From Castor canadensis (taxonomy: Eukaryota; Chordata; Mammalia; Rodentia; Castoridae), in the NCBI RefSeq assembly GCF_047511655.1, contig NC_133397.1, positions 129,292,308 through 129,356,307 on the forward strand: DNA of 64,000 nucleotides. The letters are read 5' to 3'. Shown here piece by piece: positions 21,546 through 33,265 of this stretch. The number at the start of each line of letters is the position of its first letter. The stretch's first letter is position 1. The position numbers were made by a program, and so were the translations under genes. The notes under the pieces were generated by a model. That model searched no databases. It was not told where the DNA came from and worked only from the letters and a program-made list of their open reading frames with translations.

Positions 21546-22985
21546 ACATTTTAAAAGAAAATCTTGTATAATAGCAAGTTTATTTTAGTAAAAAAGAAAA
21601 GGGTCTTAAGATTAGCAGCAATTTTTATGCCTTATTTCTATTGGTTATAAATAGCATCTTTTCCACGTTTTTTACAATGCTACCCACATGTTAGTTTTGA
21701 TCATACTTCTGTCCTGTGAAGGATTTTTATATTAATGTAATTAATTGCTTAAACATTTCATCAGCTTTTAAATAACATTTGGTGAACTATGAGATAATTT
21801 ATTCCCCTAGGACAGAGAAGGAATAAACAAGTCTTTTTAGTCTGTGCTACCAGAATGATTTGGTGAATTTAAAATCCTTAATTATTATGCTTTAAGCAAG
21901 AACCTAATTTGCTTCAGTCTGAGTCTTCGCTTTCAGGTGGAGTTTCTCCCTTGATGGGTCTTGTGTGACTATTTTGGTGTCATCATTTTGCCACTGCACT
22001 TTTCCTCATCAAAAAGTATTCACTGTTCACTTTCATGTACTCCTGTGTTGCTGTTATGCTGTGGGCTGCAGATGCATGCTGACTTTTACTTTAAACTTGG
22101 GCACACTTTTCACAGAGTATGGAGCATAGGTAGTTTACAGGAATCATTTTCGAGGTTTTTGATTTCCCTATGTACTTTTCCTAACACAGCTCTGCCTGAG
22201 AGTTGTCTGTGATGGGGTGCAGGCTCTGATTCCCACATTCTCTTGCACAGTTATGTGTCTCCAACTTTTGTAAAAGAAAGGCATACTGTTCCTCTACCTC
22301 AGAACTTACAAGGGTTCATTGCGCCAGGTGAGAAATCCACCAGGGTGCCAACAAAGGACAATTGAACATATTACTGTCTGTGTTAAGAAAGTGACTGAAT
22401 AACACCATCTCAGGGAGTTACTGGGTAGCACTTCTGTTGCAACTCAAATAGTTTCCAATATTTTGCTCTCAACAAAACAGAAAGAAAACCTGAGTTGTCT
22501 GCTAAGTCACTAACTAACAAATCACTGAGTATATTTTGGTGGTAGGTTACTGTTAGTTTTGTCAAATAACTCAAAAGATTGCAAAGAGTTGAGAGAATTG
22601 CTATAACAAGACTTTAATTCTTATGTTTACATGAAAAAGGTTTCTTACCAGTTAAAATGATAAAAACAACAACAACAACAAAAATAGGGATAGAAGTGAA
22701 GCTACCTCCTGTTTCATTCTGGCAATACATGATAGTCCCTGCATGGAAATGTGAATTAATCAAAAAGAAAACTCTTACCCATCTGTTTAAGTGATGCAAG
22801 TACAATAAAGCTTCCCTTCTTAACTTTAAGAATCTTTTCATTAAAAACATGTAGTATATTTATATTTTAATTGATAAGGTAGTAATAATTGCAAGAAAAC
22901 TCAAAACACTTGGAGTCTTTTAGAACATAAAGAGAAGTTTATTTTTAATTTATAGACAGATTTTTGTTGAGAAAAAAATGTAATA
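21546..22985. other. Intron 1, no recognised feature
   Basis: The sequence is apparently unique, with an (aac)n run at 22666-22682. No exon or repeat family was recognised. Confidence 0.45.
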
Positions 22986-22987
22986 GA

Positions 22988-23425
22988 AGCTGGGAACTGG
23001 TGGCTCACACCTGTAATCAGTCCTAGCTACTTGGGAGGTTGACATTAGGAGAATTGGGGCTCAAGGCCAGCCCAGGCAAAAAGTTTGGGAGATCCCATCT
23101 CATCCTATCGCTGGGTGCAGTAGCACATGCCTGTGATCCCAGGCTGTGAGGGAGGGTGAGATTGGGAGGATCACTGTTCATGCTAACCTGGGAAAAAAAG
23201 TTTGAGAGACCCTCAACTCAGTGGAATGGGGGTGCATGCCTGCCACCCCAGCAATGGTGGAAAGTGTAAAATAGGAACACAGTTTATGCTGGCCTGGGCA
23301 AAAAACAAGACCCTATATCCAAAATAACCAGAGCAAAAAGGGCTGGGGCAAGGCTCAAGCGCTGGAGCACCTACCTAGCAAGCATGAGGCCCTGAGTTCA
23401 AATCCAAGTACAGCCAAAAACAATT
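22988..23425 (+). mobile_element. Polymeric SINE: three B1-like units plus ID
   Basis: Three successive B1-like units can be read, beginning near 22990 ('gctgggaactggtggctcac'), 23112 ('gctgggtgcagtagcacatg') and about 23220 ('gtggaatgggggtgcatgc'). The linker 'aaaataaccagagcaaaaag' follows, then an ID unit ('aaggctcaagcgctggagc ... gagttcaaatccaagtac'). The length of about 430 bp is double that of the usual B1-ID element here. Confidence 0.8.
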
Positions 23426-23621
23426 ATACAGTGGTCAGTAAAAGACGTTCAAATACGGAATATATCACATTAAAAGTAATTTGTATGGAAGAAATCTACT
23501 TTTCCAATGTCAGTATTTTCTGTGTAGTTGCATTAATCAAAATATTGTGGTGCTGGCAGAGGGACAGTATATATAGATGCAAGGGATAGAATATATATAA
23601 CCTGGAAGTAGAACCAAATAA

Positions 23622-23705
23622 GGGCAGGGATATAGCTAAGTGGTAAAGTGCTTGCCTAGCATGCATAGGACCCTGGGTTCAATCCCCAGCTCTGCAAAAA
23701 TAATA
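23622..23705 (+). mobile_element. ID SINE
   Basis: A full-length ID unit with 'agtggtaaagtgcttgcctag' and 'gggttcaatccccagctct' has an A-rich tail. It is close to the standard ID consensus and so probably fairly young. Confidence 0.9.
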
Positions 23706-23789
23706 ACAAATAAAGTGAGCCACATAAATATGCTAAATTAGGTATCCGTGGACCAAAAAAACCCTCAAACAAAAAACCAAGACCCCTTT

Positions 23790-25110
23790 ACCTAAATATT
23801 CACCATTAATACAAAATGGATCATGGTCATAAATTGAAAGCATAAAATGATTAAAATTCTAGATAAAAAAAGGAGAAAATCTTTGGGTGTAGGACTGAGC
23901 AAAATATTCTTGGACTTATTGTTGAAAGTATGATCTGGAAGAGGAAAAATTGATATATTGGATCTTGTAAAAAATCTTTTGCTGTGCAAAAAAACATTAA
24001 GAGGATGAAAAGACAAGTTAAAGAGTTACAAACCACATTGTCTGATAAAGGTCTAGTACCTAAACTGTGAAGAACTTTCAAACTCAGCGTAAAAAGTGAA
24101 CAACTGAATTAGAAAATGGGAAATAGATGTGCGCAGACATTTCCCCAAAATGATCCACAAATGACAAATGAGCGTGCATGAGAAGACCTTCAGGTTCATC
24201 AGCTCTTAGGGAACTGACAATAATCAGAATGCTAAATTTAAAAGCTGTGACAGCACCAAACAGAATGGATGCAGAGACTGGGTCAGTCATAGATAGGTGT
24301 TCAATGAAACAGCCATGGAAAACAGTTTGGTAGTTTCTTTAAAATCTGAATATACAGCTGTCGTATGACTCAGCAGTCATACTCCTGGACATTTAGCCCA
24401 GAAAAATGAAAACTCATTATTATGGACTGAACTGTGCCCTCCCCCAAAGTTCATATATTGAAACCCAAATCCCACTGTGAGGTATTTGGAGATGTTGTCT
24501 GCAGGAGATAATTAGGTTTAGATGAGGTCATTAGGGTGATTACCCTTGTAAGAAAAGACACCAGAGAATTTGCTCTCTTGTACCCTCTGCCTCCTGTCCT
24601 TTCTCCTTCCATGTCTGTCTGTCTTTCTCTGCCATGGAAGGACACAGAAGACAAGTCAGCTGTATGCATGTCAGGAAGAGTGTTCCTAATGGAACCTGGC
24701 TATGCTGGCACCCAGATCTCAGACTTCCACTTCCAGAACTGTGGGAAAGTACATTTCTGTTGTTTAAGTCATCCAGCCTGTGGTGTTTTGTTGTGGCAGC
24801 CCAAGTTGACTTAATATGCTTATATTCACGCAATGCATTACTGTTCCTAGCAACTTTGTTTATAATGGACAAAACCCAGAAGCAACCCAGATTGCCTTCA
24901 GTGGATGAGTGGTTAAGCAAACTATGTTAGGTCCATACTACTGTTGCTGAGTAGAATACAACTCAGCAATAAAAAAGAATGAACTATTGATATACACAAC
25001 TGCTTAGATGAACCTTAAGCGTCTTGAACTAAGCAAAAAGCCAGTCTCAAAAGAACACATATTGCATGATTCTAATTATGTAACATTTGTGAAATAACAT
25101 GATTACAGAG
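23790..25110 (+). mobile_element. Old L1M ORF2/3' region split by an LTR
   Basis: L1M phrases flank the LTR at 24422-24812. Before it are 'aaacagtttggtagtttc' and 'catactcctggacatttag'. After it are 'agcaacccagattgccttc' and 'tgcatgattctaattatgt'. The L1 reading resumes after the LTR, so the LTR is the later insertion. Confidence 0.78.
24422..24812 (+). mobile_element. Solitary LTR, MaLR-like
   Basis: The segment starts near 'tatggactgaactgtgccc' and ends near 'ttgtggcagcccaagttg'. Between them lie 'ttcatatattgaaacccaa', 'ttaggtttagatgaggtca' and 'tctgttgtttaagtcatcc', the typical wording of mammalian LTR retrotransposons of the MaLR group. No internal coding part is present, so this is a solo LTR. 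Confidence 0.72.
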
Positions 25111-25985
25111 GAGCAACAGAGATTTCAAGCATGAGATGTTTCTTGTACATCTCTTCTGTCTTTTTGAGCCTTGTATTTTCATTTATTGGTGAGGTAATGA
25201 CAATGATTTCAATTCTGAGAGAATGAATTGACTATTGAAAGAGGAATGCTTTTGTTCCCTCATTAAGTAGTATGATATCTAAATGACTTTTTAAAAACAC
25301 ATGAGAATGTTCTATGTTGAACTCTTGTCTATTTTAAGAACTTTTTGAAGTTCACTTAGTGAAACAGTCAGTATACCCTTTTGAGTTGATTGTCTTATTT
25401 ATCCTTTGTATGTGTTTAGGGTTGCCTTGGAGGACTCAACATATTTTTTGTTACATAAGATTTCTAAAAATTTACATGCCAGTTCTTTTTAAATTATGTC
25501 AGATTTAATATAGAAACTTTTATTATTATACCTGATAACAAGCAACTGTTGTAACAAATTGCAAAGTTACACAAAAATGTTCACTTTTAATAAGTAAATA
25601 GGTACATATTTATGTAACCTAATGTGAAAAGGACTTTGCATAAGAAAAGCTACATTGTTACTTGAAGAAAGGGCCTAGGTAGAATAACAATGGAAATATA
25701 AATGGATCTTAAGTACACTTACTAAAAAGAATCTGTGATTTTTACTCCCCCATCTGTAAACACTTCCCAGAGAGCAGTCAGGAAATAAATCTGGATGAGA
25801 TGGCTTTCATGTAAGGCCTACATCAGGTGGGCAGAGTGGATTTAAACATTGGGCTTTTTCAGCTGAAGGCAGCTGTGGAGCTCTTAGCACATGTGGGAAG
25901 CTGCTTCACCTAGAGGTGCAGTGAGCTGCAAATGGGAAGTAGCCCTAACTCATAATTTAAAATTATGCCTTTGTGTTAAAAACTC
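25111..25985. other. Intron 1, no recognised feature
   Basis: The sequence is apparently unique and AT-rich. No exon, RNA or repeat signature was recognised. Confidence 0.45.
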
Positions 25986-25987
25986 CA

Positions 25988-26188
25988 CTCAGCCGGGTGC
26001 TGGTGGCTCAAGCCTGTAATCCTAGCTACTCAGGAAGCACAGATCAGGAGGATTGAGGTTCAAGTGAGACCGTATCTTGAAAATACCCAACACAAAAAAG
26101 GGGTGGAGGAGTGGCTCAAGTGTTAGAGCGCCTGCCTAGCAAGTGTGAGACCCTGAGTTCAAGCCCAGCACTGTAAAACAAACAAACC
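25988..26188 (+). mobile_element. Composite B1-ID SINE
   Basis: The B1 unit ('gccgggtgctggtggctcaa') has a deletion in its second half and is joined by 'cccaacacaaaaaagg' to a full ID unit ('gtggctcaagtgttagagc ... gagttcaagcccagc') with an A-rich tail. Confidence 0.88.
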
Positions 26189-26359
26189 CAACTCTAATGT
26201 ATTGGCTGATGTTTTCCCTTTATTATAAGGAATGAGATTTAAATTTCAAATGAATTGATATTGAGTGATTCAAAAATAAACTTTGAAATTCTTTAAATGA
26301 AGGATGATGGAATTCCTCTCAGTTCAAGGTGTGATTTTTAACTATGATATTATATTTGT

Positions 26360-26850
26360 CCATTTTCTGATGCTATAACAAAATACATGAATTGGATATA
26401 TTGTATAAAGAAACGAGGTTTATTTAGCTCACAGTTTTGGAGGTTGGAAGTTCCAGACCGGGCAGTCCTGTTGGGTCACAGCATGGCAGGCAGATGGACG
26501 GCAGCATGGTCAGAGCATGTGCAAGAGGGAGTGATCACCTTCCTCACCAGGAAGCTAGAGGATAGGGAGGGGCTGGTCTTACTCTTTTGTAGTTGCATTG
26601 GGGTTTGTACTCAGAGCCTCATGCTTGCTAGGCAGGCATTCCACCACTAGAGCCACTCTACCAGCCTAGCAGTCTTACTCTTTCACAATAGCATTGATCC
26701 TTCTGAGGACAATCCCTCAGTAGCTTAATCACCTTTAACTAGGCCCCACCTCTTACAGGTCCCCACATTCATATCACCTCACGTGGGACTTTGTTTCCAA
26801 CAGGTGGGCCTTTGGGGGACAAACCACATTGATTTTGACCCAAAGTAGTA
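26360..26850 (-). mobile_element. MaLR-type LTR with ID insertion
   Basis: On the plus strand the reversed LTR reads 'atgctataacaaaatacatg', 'tttatttagctcacagttt', 'taggccccacctcttac' and 'gacaaaccacattgatttt'. An ID SINE splits it at 26588-26671. Confidence 0.75.
26588..26671 (-). mobile_element. ID SINE with TSD, nested in LTR
   Basis: A reversed ID unit lies between perfect 12-bp copies of gtcttactcttt at 26576-26587 and 26672-26683. It is younger than the surrounding LTR. Confidence 0.9.
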
Positions 26851-26859
26851 GGATGAGTA

Positions 26860-27439
26860 AAAGGGAAATTTTCTTCTAGATACTGTATCTGCAATGGAGG
26901 AAGTGTCTGCTGTCTTACTGACAAGTGAGATACCTCATTACAGTCATAAGTCAGTCATTTTCCTGCCAGCCCGAACTTTATTAACACTTTATTAGTATCC
27001 ATGTTAAAGAATCAATACTGGCCACCACAACTGTTGAAAAAGTATATACTCTAGAAGAAGAGCCAGAGAAATGCAGACACCTGTGCACAATCAGGAACGT
27101 TTTCATCAACATTCAGTTTTGATAGAATTGCTTAGCTTAGCTCTAATTCTTCATTATGGGCTTGATGGAACACTGAATTGTTGGCTCATTTATGACCAGT
27201 CTGCTGAGACCTGTACCCACCTTCCCTTGTGGCCACTTGTTAAAGCCTGCAGATGTTTTTATTATGAGCCTGCTGATAGCTTGGACTCTCCATTTTGGCT
27301 TGTTGATGCTCAGCTTCGTTCCTTAACAGTTCTTTCCTTCTATGGGTCTGTATTTAAAGAAAAAGTGTATGTGTGGTGTTCTGTTCAGATCTGGCTTTGT
27401 AAAGAGACTGGACAAAAGGCAGAGTCATCATCACCGTGT
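26860..27439. other. Intron 1, no recognised feature
   Basis: A 125-codon open frame at 27071-27448 has no domain or family signature I recognise, no Kozak support and no splice partners. I do not call it a gene. Confidence 0.4.
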
Positions 27440-27560
27440 GCAGTATAAATGGTGAACAAGAGTCAGACAAACCAGGATTCAATTCTGGCTCTACCACATC
27501 TGTACTACTACCTACTCAACTCAAAACTCCTTAACGATAAAATATTATTTAATGCATTTA
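27440..27560 (+). mobile_element. MIR SINE fragment
   Basis: The run 'agagtcagacaaaccaggat', 'tcaattctggctctaccac' matches the core of mammalian MIR, an old tRNA-derived SINE. Confidence 0.65.
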
Positions 27561-27682
27561 CTATGAATATGAAAGGAAATAATATATGTAATGCATGTTG
27601 CTCTGCATATAACTTAATAAAAACAATGGGGGGGGAACCATTCCTTTCAAATGCCTTTTAAATTTTCTTAAATCATAAAAGA

Positions 27683-27905
27683 AGCAGGGTATGGTGGTGC
27701 ACTCCTGTAATCCCAGCTACTTGGGATGCAGAGGCAGGGGATTGCAAGTTTGAGGTCAGTTTGGGCAAAAGTTAGTGAGACCTTGAGTCAGACCAAAATA
27801 AAAACAAAATAAAACATAAAATAAAAGGGGTAGGCGTGTGACTACCCCTTGCTTGAGCACTTGCTTAGCAAGCTCAAGGCCTTGGATACTGTCAAAACAC
27901 CAAAA
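27683..27905 (+). mobile_element. Composite B1-ID SINE (diverged ID)
   Basis: A B1 unit ('agcagggtatggtggtgcac ... gagaccttgagtcag') is joined by an (aaaat)n linker to a degraded ID unit ('cttgcttagcaagctcaagg'). Confidence 0.8.
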
Positions 27906-27997
27906 AGGAGCACACGTCTTCTAGCAGACACTGTGTCCCTCAGAAGTGTCTCAGAACTCTACTGTCAGCAAATGTCTAGTATACGATACATCTGGGT

Positions 27998-28117
27998 TTT
28001 TTTTTTTTTTTTCAGACACAGGGTCTCACTATGAGCCTCAAACTTGTGATCCTCCTGCCTCAGCCTCCTAAATTCAGGGAACTCTGGGATTATAGATACA
28101 GGCCTCCAAGCTAGGCC
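27998..28117 (-). mobile_element. B1-type SINE
   Basis: A T-tract is followed by reversed B1 ('acagggtctcactatgagcc', 'cctgcctcagcctcctaaat'). Confidence 0.82.
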
Positions 28118-28444
28118 TCAATACATTGTTGTTAGTGTTGTGCAGTAGATCTGTTGTATAGTAGATCTCCTGAACTTATTCCTCCTGTCTAACTGAAGTT
28201 TTGTATCCTCTGACCAACCCTTCCCCACCATGTGCACTTTTAATAAATACAGCGAGTTTTCCAAAAGATTCTGCCAGCTTTTGTTTTATTTTGCTTTGTT
28301 TTCTCAAACTCATGGCGACTTTGTATGGGCAGGGTGATGGGAGGGCACAGAGCCTGGCCTGGTGTCAAAAGCCATCCAGGGAGAGGATGCCTGCTACATG
28401 CTGACTCAGAAGACTTTTCCACAAGTTCCACACACTGGCAGTGT

Positions 28445-28670
28445 CTTAGTCTGTTTGTGCTGCTATAACAAAATTCCTGAGAGTGGAAACCTTTTAATAG
28501 TAGAGCTATGTCTCTCATGTTGTGGAGGCTGGCGAGTGCATAATGAAGGCACCACAGCCCTCAAGGTGAGGGCTTGCTCCATTGCTGTTGCCTTCTCCTG
28601 TGACATCCTCACATAATGGAAGGTGGAAGGGCAGAAAATGGAACATTCCTGTGAGCTCATTCAAGGTCAG
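28445..28670 (-). mobile_element. MaLR-type LTR fragment
   Basis: The plus strand begins 'cttagtctgtttgtgctgct' and continues 'ataacaaaattcctgagag', the reversed 3' end typical of MaLR LTRs. The rest is diverged. Confidence 0.65.
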
Positions 28671-29227
28671 GTCTCTTGTTCTTATTTCTATTGGAGAATC
28701 TGTGCATTTATTACTGACTAAAAGGAATTCTCTACACAATTTCTATATCATTTGTCAGATACGCTATTCTCATATTTTCTACTTTTGTGAATGGTCATAT
28801 TGCATGTTGTCTTTTGATGAACATAAATTCTTAATCTAGTTAAATTTATCATTTTTTTTTATGGTCAGAGTTTTTGCCTTTTAAAAGCATACAAGTATTT
28901 AAATACCTAAGGTCACAAAGATAGTCTCTGGTCTTTTGCTGTAGATTATCAGGAACTGATTTTTATATGTCATGTTTTTAGAATTTAAGATGCCTTTTTC
29001 CCCCAATTGGATATTCAGATGACCTAGTGCTGAAATTTTTGAAAAGCAGCATGAATGCCCTGGCAATAGTTGAGTTATTCACCACTAGAATGAGTTCCAA
29101 TCCTGACCCAAAGGGAGGCTGAAAGATGTCTCAAGGCCTCTTTTCCTCCCCGATATACCACTTAGTCTCTTCCAAGTAAAGCAGGGGGCTGGGGGCATGA
29201 TCAAGTGGTAGAGCTTCCACTACTGAA

Positions 29228-29322
29228 TACAGTTGGTAGGGATTTCTGTTGGGATTCCCCATACACCGAAGAAGTCTGAGTACAGCTGGTAGGGATTTCT
29301 GTTGGGATTCCCCATACACTGG
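29228..29322 (+). repeat. Two-copy tandem repeat, 53-bp period
   Basis: A block starting 'tacagttggtagggatttct' at 29228 repeats at 29281 with one early mismatch (tacagctggt). About 42 bp are conserved in each copy. It follows a degraded ID-like fragment (29188-29215). Confidence 0.9.
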
Positions 29323-29497
29323 AAGTCCCCCGTCCCAGAGGTAGGGAGAAGAATAACATTCAGTAATTGAAACACTTGCAAACTGTTCATGATGAGATCC
29401 CCACCAGTTAACGTACTAGGAGGAAGTTGGAGTGATCAAAAAAGATAGCTGACAATATCCAGTTTGGGGCTTTATAGAAAAGGCTAAAAATTAAGAA

Positions 29498-30288
29498 TTT
29501 TTTTAATGAAAAATTTTTATTAGGATATATTTGTTATACCTGGAGGGGGGAATTCATAGTGACAATTCCGATTAGGCTTATATTGTACATTAGTTACATC
29601 GCCCCCATTGTCTCTCCCCCTCAATCCCCTCCCTGCCCCACTTAAAGCAATTGCAGGAGGTTTCTTTGTTCTATTTCATATAAATGTATGAAGTCCATCA
29701 ACCATATACCCTCATATTCATCTCCTTTATTCATCCTCCTCTCTCCTCTGGTACCTCCCTCCCCCACACTATACCTATTTTACAGTCCTGTCTTTCATTA
29801 TTAATATTTAAGTTGGTGTTCAAAGGGGTTTCTCAGTGTACCCCTGCTGTGGGTGTACTTTACTTTGGTCCATTCAACCCCTTCCATTGCTCTCCTTTAC
29901 CCCTTTACCTCCCACCCTCCATTTTTCAACAGCTTTCAGTACACATCCTTGTGTCCTCTACCTTCACAGATGTGATGTTTTATGATATTACTGATGTTCT
30001 ATCATTCTTTTCCTTTCCCTCTTTCACCCAGTTCCATAGAGTGGTTCCACTGTTACAAACGTGTTCTACATCTGAGTTTGTATACAATCATGTTTGTTTT
30101 TATGTATACATTTATCTGTTGGATCTGTCTTCCACGTATGAGAGAAAACATGTGGCTTACTTCACTTAACATGATGTGCTCCAATTACATCCATTTACCT
30201 TCAAACTCTGTGTCATTATTCCTTATGGCTGAGTAAAATTCCATTGCTTGAATATACCACATTTTCTTGATCCATTCATCAGTTGTAG
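29498..30288 (-). mobile_element. 5'-truncated lineage L1 with TSD
   Basis: The reversed L1 3' UTR and the very end of ORF2 begin after a T-rich tail. The plus strand shows 'gtgacaattccgattagg', then C/T-rich 3' UTR, then 'ggcttacttcacttaaca' and 'ttgatccattcatcagttg'. The 9-bp repeat aattaagaa flanks it at 29489-29497 and 30289-30297. Confidence 0.88.
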
Positions 30289-30314
30289 AATTAAGAAAAT
30301 TAATAACGATTTCT

Positions 30315-30435
30315 CACATTTATAGAACAGCTTACAAAGAACTATTATTGTCCCAGCTTAACAGAAGAAAAGCTACTCTGATCAGTTAATTAGCTTTGTA
30401 AGTGATTTGGTAAAACTGATAATCCAGTCTTCCCT
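30315..30435. mobile_element. MIR-like SINE relic
   Basis: Phrases such as 'atttatagaacagcttaca' and 'agtgatttggtaaaactgat' fit a diverged MIR. Confidence is modest. Confidence 0.5.
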
Positions 30436-31545
30436 GATCCAGCAATCTACCAGACAATTCTAGGCAAACTGGGTAGCAGAGAGACCCAAAATATGATTTA
30501 TTCTACCAAAAGGACATTAAGCTTTAATGCTTATTGAAAATAAAATTATAGGTCAGACAAATGAGCTGGAGCTTGTAGGGATCTCAGCTCATAGAGCTGG
30601 ATAATCTCACATTCTCTTGTTAGCTGCCTTTTAGGACTGTCAACTAGGTTAGCTCTTTACTATGCCTAAATCTTTTTTTCTAGTATTTGCAAGTTAATTT
30701 TCCTGTTTTACATCTGTTAGCTAAACGACAAAAGCCCTAAATACAATCAAGGTAAAGACTGGTAAGAATTTAATAGTGTAACTCAGAGGTCATGAAATTT
30801 GCATTACCCTACTCAATTGTAAACTCTGGGCAGCTGGTGGGTGAGGGACTGTGTTTATGCTTTTTGGGATTTAGGAAGAAAAACTAACAGTGGATTGCAT
30901 GCAATAGATACTATAGTCTGTGAACTAACAGTTGTCTCCAGTAGTAGAAACATGAAGATAAAAGTTGTTTCTATGAATGGTAGATTTTTTTTCCCCCCAG
31001 AAAATCTAAACGACCTATTTGTTAAACAGGCTCAAACTTAAATCATCCAGGGCCATATATAGTGATACTCAACAGATCAGTAGATAAAAGTTCTTAACAT
31101 TTGATAGCAGTAGCTTGTACTTGCTATGGTGGTTCTGTTAGAACTAGAATAATATCAATGGCTATTACCAAAAATTTTAAAATAAGAAACCTGAAAAATT
31201 ATTATAAAAAGAACTAGATTAGAACAGCTACTCTGTGTTTTGTTAACATCTCCTTCTCTATTTCCCCTTTAGAAAGCTATGCTTAGGTTTTTAAAAATGG
31301 TACTTTTAATAGAGGAACGGAGGAAGATGTGATCCAAATCACATCTGGCACCCACTGGGTGCTACATTTTTCTGACAATATTGTTTTTCTCTCTGGCTCT
31401 TTGTAGAGCTGAATACACAGCTGTTTGATAGTAGAGATGATGTTTCTGTATTTTAATTTCTTTAGTTAATCAGGTATGGAACAAAGTTAGAGCATAATAA
31501 GGATAAGATAAATATCATTGCATTATCTGGAATCATTTTTTTAAA
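30436..31545. other. Intron 1, no recognised feature
   Basis: No exon, RNA gene or repeat family was recognised. Confidence 0.45.
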
Positions 31546-31549
31546 TAAT

Positions 31550-31690
31550 GCATTAATTTTAGTGATCCTGATTTAATCTGCTCTTTTGTAGATGAGGAAG
31601 AAACAGACTTAAGTCGTACATCTGGTCAGTGGTAGAGCTAGGACTTAAATCTTGGCTATAGGATTTTGATTGTAATGCCTCTCTTCCTTT
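31550..31690 (+). mobile_element. MIR SINE
   Basis: 'tgtagatgaggaagaaacag', 'cagtggtagagctaggact' and 'taaatcttggctatagga' follow the MIR consensus order. Confidence 0.7.
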
Positions 31691-31799
31691 TAAGTATATT
31701 GTGTCACATTACTTAAAGAATCTTCAAATATTCAAATCTTCAGACTTACTTGCATGACTCTGGGACTTCAATTACATAGTTCTTTAAAAAACCATTATG

Positions 31800-32008
31800 T
31801 GCTGGGTGCTGGTGGCTCACGCCTGTAATCGTAGCTACTCAGGAGGCAGAGATCAGGAGGATCGCAGTTCAAAGCCAGACCGGGCAAAAAAAGTTCGCGA
31901 GACCCTATCTCGGAAAAACCCTTCACAAAAATAGGGCTGGTGGAGTGGCTCAAGGCGAAGGCCCGGAGTTCAAGTCCCAGTACTGCCAAAAAGAAAAAAA
32001 AAACCTAT
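31800..32008 (+). mobile_element. Composite B1-ID SINE, little diverged
   Basis: The start 'gctgggtgctggtggctcac', the B1 end 'gttcgcgagaccctatctcg' and a short ID part ending 'ttcaagtcccagtactgcc' retain several CpGs, which suggests recent insertion. Flanking repeats aaaaaaccattatg and aaaaaacctattatg differ by one base indel. Confidence 0.9.
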
Positions 32009-32184
32009 TATGCACAGGGTCTCACAAAAATAAAAGCATATATTGCCATATGCATAATACTGAATGGGAAAGAGTCTATGGCTTTTAAGTTTTTGAGATG
32101 AGTTAGATAAAAAGAATTTAAAACATGAGCAGCTTGTTCTTTTAAATTATTTGGAAGGTAGTATTGCTCAATAGAGGTTGAAAG

Positions 32185-32330
32185 GTTATTGAACTGAGAG
32201 TCTAAAGACCTACATTTGTCCTGTCACTAGCTAGCTGTGTGATTTGGGACAAATCTACATTCTCTGGGCTTCAGTTGGCTTGTTTATAACGTAAAGGGAC
32301 AGTGTGGGATTATAACTGTCTTGCCAGTAA
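32185..32330 (+). mobile_element. MIR SINE
   Basis: 'ctgtcactagctagctgtgt', 'gatttgggacaaatctac' and 'tctgggcttcagttggctt' match the MIR core and 3' half. Confidence 0.78.
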
Positions 32331-33070
32331 GTAACTCATCATTGCTGAGTGTGAGTGTGAGGAGTTAGGCCGAGCAAATTCATTGTCAGAAGTCTTTGGA
32401 CATGAAATGATCTGTGTCTAATAGTCTTTGTCTTGACACTAGTAAGTAACCACAGACCAGCAGCTGGCAATCAATCTCCATCTGTACAACAGCTGCTGTT
32501 GTCCACGTGTAACAGTCTGGAGAAGGGCCAGATTTGATTTTGCCAGAAATTCTCTTGGCAAATCTGTGTCCCTAGAGATGTTTGTTTAATTTTGTGGTGC
32601 AGTGCATGGTCTAGTGAAGAAGAAGAGGAATGCTGAGCTCTTTGATTCTGAATGCTCTCAGTGATGCTCCATACTATCTATGTTTCAAGATGTTTTGAGG
32701 GTAGAAGTGAGCCAAAATGGAATGAAAACAAGGTGAGAAGCTTTCTACAGTATTTGTTGATACTGGAAGTGAATTTGAACTATGTGAATGTGTATATGTT
32801 TATACAAATTGAAAACTTATGACATACATATGTAATGTTAAATAGTTTGTCAGATATATCATTTTAGACTTTCTTGTGCTTAATTTTATAATTTTAAACT
32901 AGCTTCATATAATACATGGAAATACTGGGTAAAATATAAGATACTTTTCCTAGTTTTTTGAGTTTTTTTCCTATATAACTAAACTTGAAAGCAAGAAAAG
33001 GAGAAAACTAAAACCCAGACATGAAAAGGAGCCTACAGCCTAAATGGACAATGGGGAGTAAGGGCTGAAG
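32331..33070. other. Intron 1, no recognised feature
   Basis: The sequence is apparently unique, with no gene or repeat signature seen. Confidence 0.45.
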
Positions 33071-33073
33071 AGT

Positions 33074-33265
33074 TTTTTTTTTTTTTTTTAGTACTGGGGT
33101 TTGTACTCAGGGCCTACACCTTGACCCACTCCACCATCCATGATGGCTTTTTCAAGATAGGGGTCTCATGAACTATTTGCCGGGGATGGCTTCAAGCCAT
33201 GACTCTCCTGATCTCCCTCCTGGATAGCTAGGATTACAAGCATGAGCTACTGGGCCTGGCTTTTT
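33074..33265 (-). mobile_element. Composite B1-ID SINE
   Basis: Reversed ID ('ggggtttgtactcagggcc', with part of its body deleted) is followed by reversed B1 ('ctggatagctaggattacaa'). Confidence 0.83.

Noticed and set aside
27071..27448. 125-codon open frame in the intron
   Set aside because: No domain, no homologue I recognise and no splice or promoter context. Length alone is within chance for 64 kb.
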